A stretch of DNA of 24,673 nt from Carex sylvatica (lineage: Eukaryota > Streptophyta > Magnoliopsida > Poales > Cyperaceae), in NCBI GenBank assembly GCA_964058845.1, contig CAXKVR010000882.1, forward strand, positions 1-24,673, read 5' to 3'. Positions 19,285-24,673 of the stretch are shown in pieces. A program made the translations under genes and the position numbers. How positions within the stretch are numbered: position 1 is the first letter of the stretch; every line of letters begins with the position of its first letter. Under the pieces are notes generated by a model, which was not told the origin of the DNA, made no database searches, and saw nothing but the letters and a program-made list of their open reading frames with translations.

Positions 19285-19684
19285 CTTGGGTGAGCCATGG
19301 CTCACCAAGCATTTGTACTCCACGCTGTATTTTTATTTTGAAAATTCAAACAACCGATCGGAACCGTTCATCTTATTCTCTATATTGAAATGTGCTTGGA
19401 GATCAAATTTTATATTTTTTGGAATTGTTTTACTATTTATTAAGTATTTTTGAAAATTGCTGTTTTGCTGTGAATAGTAAAATTTTCTGGACAATCGGAT
19501 CAGCAATTTTAAAAAATTCTTAATAAATAGTAAAACAATTCCAAAAAATGTAAAATTTGGTCTCCAAGCACATTTCAATATGAAGAACAAGATGAACAGT
19601 TCAGATCGATTGTTTGAATTTTTAAAATGGCTAAAATGAGCCATGGCTCACCAACGCGAAATAAGCCATGGCTCATTTTAGCCC

Positions 19685-19687
<3 letters not shown>
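19281..19687. mobile_element. Fold-back MITE, family C
   Basis: Arms share the core 'tttactatttattaag', 'aaattt.gtctccaagcacat' and 'aagatgaac.gttcagatcga' with family B, but the ends differ. The left end contains the perfect 18-bp palindrome ggtgagccatggctcacc (19289-19306). The right end is a hairpin with perfect 20-base arms (19629-19648 and 19664-19683) and a 15-base loop. The two ends are not simple inverted copies, so one probably underwent a local rearrangement. Confidence 0.8.

Positions 19688-19717
<30 letters not shown>
19688..19717. repeat. (AT)n microsatellite between MITEs
   Basis: Roughly fifteen AT dinucleotides joining family C to family B copy 3. Confidence 0.95.
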
Positions 19718-19720
<3 letters not shown>

Positions 19721-20139
19721 GTTGGCTACTATGCTTATATAAGCATATCCCCACATATGCTTATAACTCATTTTTGTGCTTTCAATGTCCAAATGGTCGA
19801 TCTGAACCATTCATCTTGTTCTCCATATTAATATGTGCTTGGAAACTAAATTTTATATTTTTCTGAATTTTTTTACTATTTATTAAGCCATTTTGAAAAT
19901 TATTAATCCAACGGTGGCTGCTGATTTTACTGTTTTGTGCAGCCACCGTTGGATCAGCGATTTTCAAAGTGGCTTAATAAATAGTAAAAAAATTCAGAAA
20001 AATGTAAAATTTAGTTTCCAAGCACATATTAATATGGAGAACAAGATGAACGGTTCAGATCGACCATTTGGACATTGGAAGCACAAAAATGAGTTATAAG
20101 CATATGTGGGGATATGCTTATATAAGCATAGTAGCCAAC

Positions 20140-20142
<3 letters not shown>
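19718..20142. mobile_element. Fold-back MITE, family B copy 3
   Basis: Ends GAGGTTGGCTACTATGC and GCATAGTAGCCAACCTC are perfect inverted repeats (copy 2 has one mismatch). It has the same 425-bp length, inner palindrome and central hairpin as copy 2. The intact ends suggest it is the youngest of the three B copies here. Confidence 0.9.

Positions 20143-20173
<31 letters not shown>
20143..20173. repeat. (TA)n microsatellite
   Basis: About fifteen TA dinucleotides between family B copy 3 and the truncated element D. Confidence 0.95.
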
Positions 20174-20177
<4 letters not shown>

Positions 20178-20471
20178 TGAGCTACGGTGAGCTATAGATA
20201 ATAGATCAGTAAAAACACGTTTATACTCCACGTAATATCTTCATTTTCAAAGTTCAAATAGCTGATTTGAACCTTCCAACATGTTCTTCATAATAAAATA
20301 TGCTTGGAAACTAAATTTTACATTTTTTAGAATTTTTTTTACTATTTCTTAAGCCACTTTGAAAATCTGAAAATCCGGGTGAACAGTAAAAATTTCTAGA
20401 CCACTGCATTGGCGATTTTCAAAGTGGCTTAATAAATAGTAAAAAAATTTTCAAAAAATGTAAAATTTGGT
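20174..20471. mobile_element. Fold-back MITE, family D, right arm truncated
   Basis: The left arm runs from 'gagatgagctacggtgagc' through 'tactccacgtaat', 'aaccttccaacatgttctt' and 'actatttcttaagccactttgaaaat'. The right arm starts ('gattttcaaagtggcttaa...gtaaaatttgg') but stops where 'tctccaagcac' would be expected. The 59-bp tandem repeat begins exactly there. Confidence 0.75.
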
Positions 20472-20610
20472 ATTTTTGCAAAATAACGGAAGCAAATAAA
20501 ATTTATATATTTTGTGGTTGTTATGCAGGTATTTTTGCAAAATAACGGAAGCAAATAAAATTTATATATTTTGTGGTTGTTATGCAGGTGTTTTTGCAAA
20601 ATACCTAGTT
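20472..20610. repeat. 59-bp tandem repeat, about 2.3 copies
   Basis: Units start 'atttttgcaaaataacgg' at 20472 and 20531; a third partial unit at 20590 diverges after 'tttttgcaaaata'. The first two are identical as far as I can see. The repeat replaces the missing arm of element D. Confidence 0.85.
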
Positions 20611-21466
20611 TGGCTTACACTGAATGTTGTTACTCTTGTATGCTAGTACCAGTAAAACATAACTCTTGTATGGTATCATGCTAATGGAAATTGATGAGGA
20701 AGCCCACTTTTGTTCAAAGACAAATATATATTATGCGGCACAAAAATTTGCCCCCTAATCTACTTCCCAATTGGGGAAAATAATTTGTGGCATCTTTTGA
20801 TTTTAATTAGGAGAGCAATTTGGCTTTGAGACTGATTCCGCACCAGATCGAAATTGGAAGAGATAAATGTTTCTTATAAAATCAGTATGACTATGAGAGA
20901 CAAGTTATTAATTATTATTTTATAAGTTCGAAAAAAAAAAGAGTTTACATTATTCCTAGAAATATTTGAATTTGAATAGAGAAATGATTTAATCCGTAAA
21001 CGAAGCGTTTTCTCTCTCTGCTCCCATCACTATAAGCTCTCCCACTCTTTTCTGCCACCCCTATGTGGGACGACTAATCAAACAAGAGATTCTGACACGC
21101 TTGATCTTTTCTCTTTTTTGTTTATTCTTTTTTTTTCTCTTCTTTCTCCTTATTTTTCAGGCCAATGGTCACCTCTATATCTGCTCTATTTCTGTGTTCT
21201 TTTTATCATTATTTCTAACTCCTTTCTTCATGTTTTCTTTCTTAATTATTTAACTTCTATTATTTATTCTTCTCTTTCTTTTACGAGTCAACAATAATGT
21301 GTAAATATGACAAATTTTATTTGAGTCGACAATTTTCATATATTATTTTCGTTAATCAGTATTTGTATCTTAAAGTTCACATGAATCAATTATCTGATAA
21401 TTAATTGTTTTGTATCTATAATCGAATCAATATTCGTGAATTATCTGCTCTATATCAGTAATCGTT
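20611..21466. other. Spacer, no gene recognised
   Basis: Mixed AT-rich DNA. The stretch 21000-21165 is unusually rich in C and T on the + strand, resembling a plant 5'-UTR or pyrimidine tract. The short ORF at 21065-21253 is hydrophobic and phenylalanine-rich, as expected from a T-rich tract, and is not credible as a gene. Confidence 0.4.
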
Positions 21467-21960
21467 AAGATGGATTTGATTTTAAATTTGACATTTATTT
21501 ACTATCTGTATTCATATTTGTATCCACTAAATGAGCGGTGGATACAAATTTTGTATTAGCATTATCTACTCTAAATTTGCTCAGTTTTCACTGCCTAAGA
21601 GGAACTAATGACTAGTGTACATTAAATTTTTGGATTTTAAGCTGCTTACAAAATAGTTACATATATACCAAACCAAAAGGGGTCTTTTTTGAAAAACAAC
21701 AAGATGGATTTGATTTTAAATTTAACATTTATTTGCTACCTGTATTCATATTTGTATCCACCAAATGAGCGGTGGATACAAATTTTGTATTAGCATTATA
21801 AATTTTGTATTAGCATTATCTACTCTGAATTTGCTCAGTTTTCACTGCCTATAGCTAACAGGAACTAATGACTAGTGTATATTAAAATTTTGGATTTGAA
21901 GTTGCTTACAAAATAGTTACATATATACCAAACCAAAAGGGGTCTTATTTGAAAAACAAC
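21467..21960. repeat. Tandem duplication of 234 and 260 bp
   Basis: Copy 1 (21467-21700) and copy 2 (21701-21960) both run from 'aagatggatttgatttta' to 'gaaaaacaac'. Copy 2 is longer mainly because 'aaattttgtattagcattat' is itself doubled inside it and a few bases are inserted at 'ctatagctaac'. About 95 percent alike by eye. The embedded 'gtatccac.aaatgagcggtggatac' is a small hairpin present in both copies. Confidence 0.9.
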
Positions 21961-22189
21961 ATGTGTTTTTACCAGGTTAGAGTTCTAAATAAAGCACTAT
22001 AATATTTTTGGACCATAAAAGTTATGACGTTATCGGCGCTATAACACGTTACGTGCTATAGCACTCTATAGCGGTGCAATATGACAATAGCGTTGTTTTT
22101 TCGACTGTTTTGCTATGATACAATAAACGCTATTTAAACCTTTAATTTTTCTATTTAAACCTCGTCTATTTATTCATGCAGATATTGGA
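21961..22189. other. Spacer, nothing recognised
   Basis: Contains several 'gctata'/'tatagc' words around 22030-22140, perhaps remains of a terminal repeat, but no definable element. Confidence 0.3.
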
Positions 22190-22590
22190 AAAGAGTAATA
22201 TGAATAGTATGATATGCACTTGTATAATTATGGCATACCAATAATTGAGAAATTATGGTAATTAATGTGTGAACTATTTTACCACTCGTAAATTAAAAAT
22301 AAAAAGACGCATTTAGTTGCATGCTTCCTTTCAAGTTGGCATCCTTGTCATGATATAGTTAGGTAAAGAATATAATTAGCATGATCAATCATGCACATTT
22401 GTGCCATTTTATCAAATGGTGGTACGTATATAATTACTCACATGTTAGTCATAAATCTAATTTCTTACATATATAAATGTTAAGCTACAATAATATAACA
22501 AGTAAAAAAAATAATGATATCAAAATCATACTATATATCAAATATATTTGCAAAATTATGATAATGGAGAAAATCATCAATATTATAATT
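22190..22590. repeat. Old duplicated segment, partner at 8270-8690
   Basis: Same orientation and landmark order as the partner ('catccttgtcatgatatagt', 'taggtaaagaatataattag', 'catgttagtcataa', 'aatggagaaaa'), with many differences and a separate insertion in the first third. Confidence 0.6.
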
Positions 22591-23930
22591 TACTCAAAAA
22601 AAAAATTGAGCAGCTCAAAGCTCCTGCCGCATTCATTGTATTAATTTTTTTCTTAAAAATTCCATATTTTAGTAAATTCATTCTATATATAGCATAGCAT
22701 TTCTTTAATTATGCATTTCTCATGCATTTCTAAAATCGATTTGTTTCATTGCTTGGGGTTGGATGTTGACACTAAAAAAAGAATTAAAGCAGTAGTATCA
22801 AGATATGAGCAACATAATATTAGGTTATTGCTAATAACTTGTAGTTACCTGTATGATTTCAATTTCTATGAATTCATTTACGGCTGTCTTTCTTTAAATA
22901 TTATTATTTTAACTTTATTTTAGTCATATGCCGGAGACTATTTAAATTGATGTTAGATTATTCAATTTCTATTGTAAATTAATGGTTGGTAGTTTAAAAT
23001 TATTGTATAATTTTTGTATGATTTTGTATAATTTTTGGTCCTGTCATGCTTAATATGATGTTAGATAATTCAATTTCTGATCTTTGAATGATTTTAGGTC
23101 TTACTGCTTAATTAATAGGACAATTTATTAGATATTGTAAGATTAAAGCACAATTTATTCTTTAAAGCACAATTTCTTCAATCTAGCAATCAATTAATCA
23201 TGTCTATGTCAAGTTCAAGGAGTTGAGGCATTGAATTCTCTCTCTGTAATGTCTATGTCAAGTTCAAGGTTTTAGCATATAACGCAGTTTCATGTTGAGC
23301 TATGCTTCTGTTTCTTCAACTTTTTGATTCAATTTCCAGATTTTTGTGTATGAGACCATGTTTGAAGCATGTAGTAATGTCCTTGGGACCTTTAAACACA
23401 TATTTACAATTTTCTGCAATTTTTACATGTTTATTTTGTTGAGTTTCGCATAGAGTTTGACTAGTGCTGACTGTTTCGCTCATTCTGAACAGCTGACCTT
23501 TAGAAAATTATTGTGAGCAATTGACTTAGCCAATTTTTTAGTTCTTTAATTATATAGAAATGATGTTCACCTCATATACTATATGCCAGAAAAATATCAA
23601 AAATTATTAATATCAGCAGCTATGTGTAATTCACGGATTTGTGTGGGGCAGTTCATATGCCAGCTCACAGTGTTTGACCCAGTTTTGTTTTTGTCAGCTG
23701 AGATTCAAAAATTGATTTAAAATCACCAAAATCCCTATAAATGGAAAATTTGGTATAGTGATGCTTAGCATGTCATGCTTTATCTACGTGCACAATCTTG
23801 GGACATTTCAAGACCTGTAGCTAGGTTTAGCATTTTATTTATGTATTTATTTGACTGTTTTTAGGGGGTACGTTGTACCATTAAGGGTACCATTGGCTCT
23901 CCCTTTGTCATATACAAGGTGAGCCTGGTA
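22591..23930. other. Non-coding region with small duplications
   Basis: 'gatgttaga..attcaatttct' occurs near 22950 and again near 23056, about 107 bases apart. 'tgtctatgtcaagttcaagg' occurs exactly at 23201 and 23250. ORFs here are short and unrecognised. The 23400-23900 part is less AT-rich and could be an eroded retroelement, but nothing diagnostic is visible. Confidence 0.4.
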
Positions 23931-24136
23931 TGGTGTTGTGAGGCCGGTTCAAGGGTTCTACAAAGTGCATAGGATTCACCTATACACTTATATGCATTTT
24001 AGGGTTTTTGTTAAAGACTCATGTTATCTTCACCTTTTATTTGTTTTGATTGATGTTGTAATTTTTGTTATGTTGAATTTTTTTTGCAATTATATATGTT
24101 TGCCTACTCCTAGCAAAATTCTAGACTTCGCCACTG
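23931..24136. mobile_element. Short hAT-like MITE remnant
   Basis: The right end read on the minus strand is CAGTGGCGAAGTCTAGAATT, a hAT-type terminus. The left end 'tggtgttgtgaggccggttc' aligns with it imperfectly. The interior ('agtgcataggattcacctat', 'gcattttagggttt', 'ctcctagcaaaattcta') resembles a common class of short plant hAT derivatives. I see no good 8-bp target duplication. Confidence 0.5.
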
Positions 24137-24185
24137 GACCTCATGTCTTCCTAGCTGCACGCTGACCAAATCAAAATCACACATT

Positions 24186-24557
24186 TCATCCCAAATCTGA
24201 ACTGTGCTCGAGCACAAATGGCAAATGGTTTTGCACAATTCCGAGGTAGCTCTTCTTACTAGCGAGCTCAATTTGGAGAAAGTAGACTTGCAGCACCTGT
24301 TTCGACCTCTCGCTTATGACTGATGTCACCCACCCATAAATTATTTTAACATATTGACTTAATACGCCCACCTCGCCTTCTAACCTCGATCCGTCCTTGT
24401 AAATTTCACACGTCTGGTACAATTTGAAGTAAATTTTCCGGTCCCTGACATGTAACAATATAACAAGCATTGTTACATATGCCTTTGTGAAATGCCTTGA
24501 GACAATATATTTCAGGCAATACTCAAATTTAGCTTCTTTGTGAAAAGAAAACATCAA
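24186..24557 (-). pseudogene. Possible AAA-ATPase (AAA_assoc domain) fragment
   Basis: A minus-strand open frame of about 123 codons whose codon composition is less AT-biased than its surroundings. The C-terminal part reads VYFLQIELASKKSY then LGIVQNHLPFVLEHS, which resembles the 'YF.L.F.K.....V...YLPHVLE' block of the N-terminal associated domain of BCS1-like plant AAA-ATPases. The preceding 'GEVGVL...VKIIYGW' could correspond to that domain's 'EEV.D.F.GVK..W'. If so, it is a fragment: no Walker motifs follow, the frame stops at once, and the hAT remnant lies 50 bases beyond. The similarity is weak and judged by eye; it could be a chance ORF. Confidence 0.3.
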
Positions 24558-24673
24558 GTTTTGTAGCTAATGTATTTTTCTCTTATTTCATTCTAAATTA
24601 ACTTATAATTATTAAAATGTAACAAGCATTATCAAATTTGGATATAGTAACAAATTGCAACACTCTCTGTATG

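Noticed and set aside
18635..20099. Many similar ORFs on both strands (…SHRWI..FQSGLINSKKIQ…) in the MITE cluster
   Set aside because: They repeat because the fold-back elements are palindromic and related, so the same sequence is read from each arm; there is no start context, domain or conservation pattern of a protein.
21065..21253. Small hydrophobic membrane protein
   Set aside because: The phenylalanine/leucine-rich composition follows directly from a T-rich tract; no conserved feature.
22711..22923. + strand ORF of 70 residues (…DVDTKKRIKAVVSRYEQ…)
   Set aside because: The middle looks protein-like, but the rest is low-complexity and I recognise no domain; not enough to call a gene.
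1..24673. tRNA, rRNA or other structural RNA genes
   Set aside because: I saw no A/B-box plus cloverleaf pattern or rRNA signature on either strand while reading; a covariance-model scan was not possible.

Overview
This window is plant nuclear DNA: AT-rich, sparsely coding, and built mostly of transposable-element debris around one intact gene. The gene is a CC-NB-ARC-LRR (CNL) immune receptor. Its motif style (no TIR domain, a 'VYGRD' motif, 'GSPLA' in place of GLPLA, a basic stretch between the linker and the P-loop) resembles non-grass monocot CNLs. The cluster of fold-back elements carrying an 'aacggttcagatcgacc'-like core reminds me of bromeliad/pineapple-type genomes, but that is from memory and weak; only 'plant, probably monocot' is well supported.

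Layout. 1-274: CNL leader. 275-3259: CNL reading frame on the + strand, with a strong candidate 3' intron at 3228-3634. 4587-5029: a fold-back MITE (family A, copy 1) between perfect 19-bp direct repeats. 5369-5944: a degraded MITE. 6424-7465: two hAT-type MITEs with 8-bp target duplications, inserted in a segment whose MITE-free relative is at about 10430-10860. 7495-10430: a 69-bp tandem duplication, a GAT microsatellite, a fold-back remnant, half of an old duplication (partner at 22190-22590), then AT-rich DNA without recognisable features.

11592-17100 is dominated by CACTA (En/Spm) debris: a short non-autonomous element (11592-12364), a second copy of its 3' arm (15066-15476), a subterminal repeat array (15690-16350) and, next to the array on the minus strand, the last exons of a Ulp1-like C48 cysteine protease of the kind carried by plant CACTA elements (16547-16965). 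Between the first two lies a minus-strand Ty1/copia remnant (RNase H end plus 3' LTR, 13421-14136).

17542-20471 is the most striking stretch: seven fold-back elements of five families placed end to end and separated by TA-rich sequence. Four of the families share an internal core but have different ends. Beyond it are a 59-bp tandem repeat, a 234/260-bp tandem duplication, the partner of the old duplication, a short hAT-like remnant (23931-24136) and a minus-strand ORF that may be a broken AAA-ATPase fragment.

Only the CNL looks functional. The transposable elements are mostly non-autonomous or broken. The long inverted repeats downstream of the CNL are plausible sources of hairpin RNA and heterochromatin, but this is inference.
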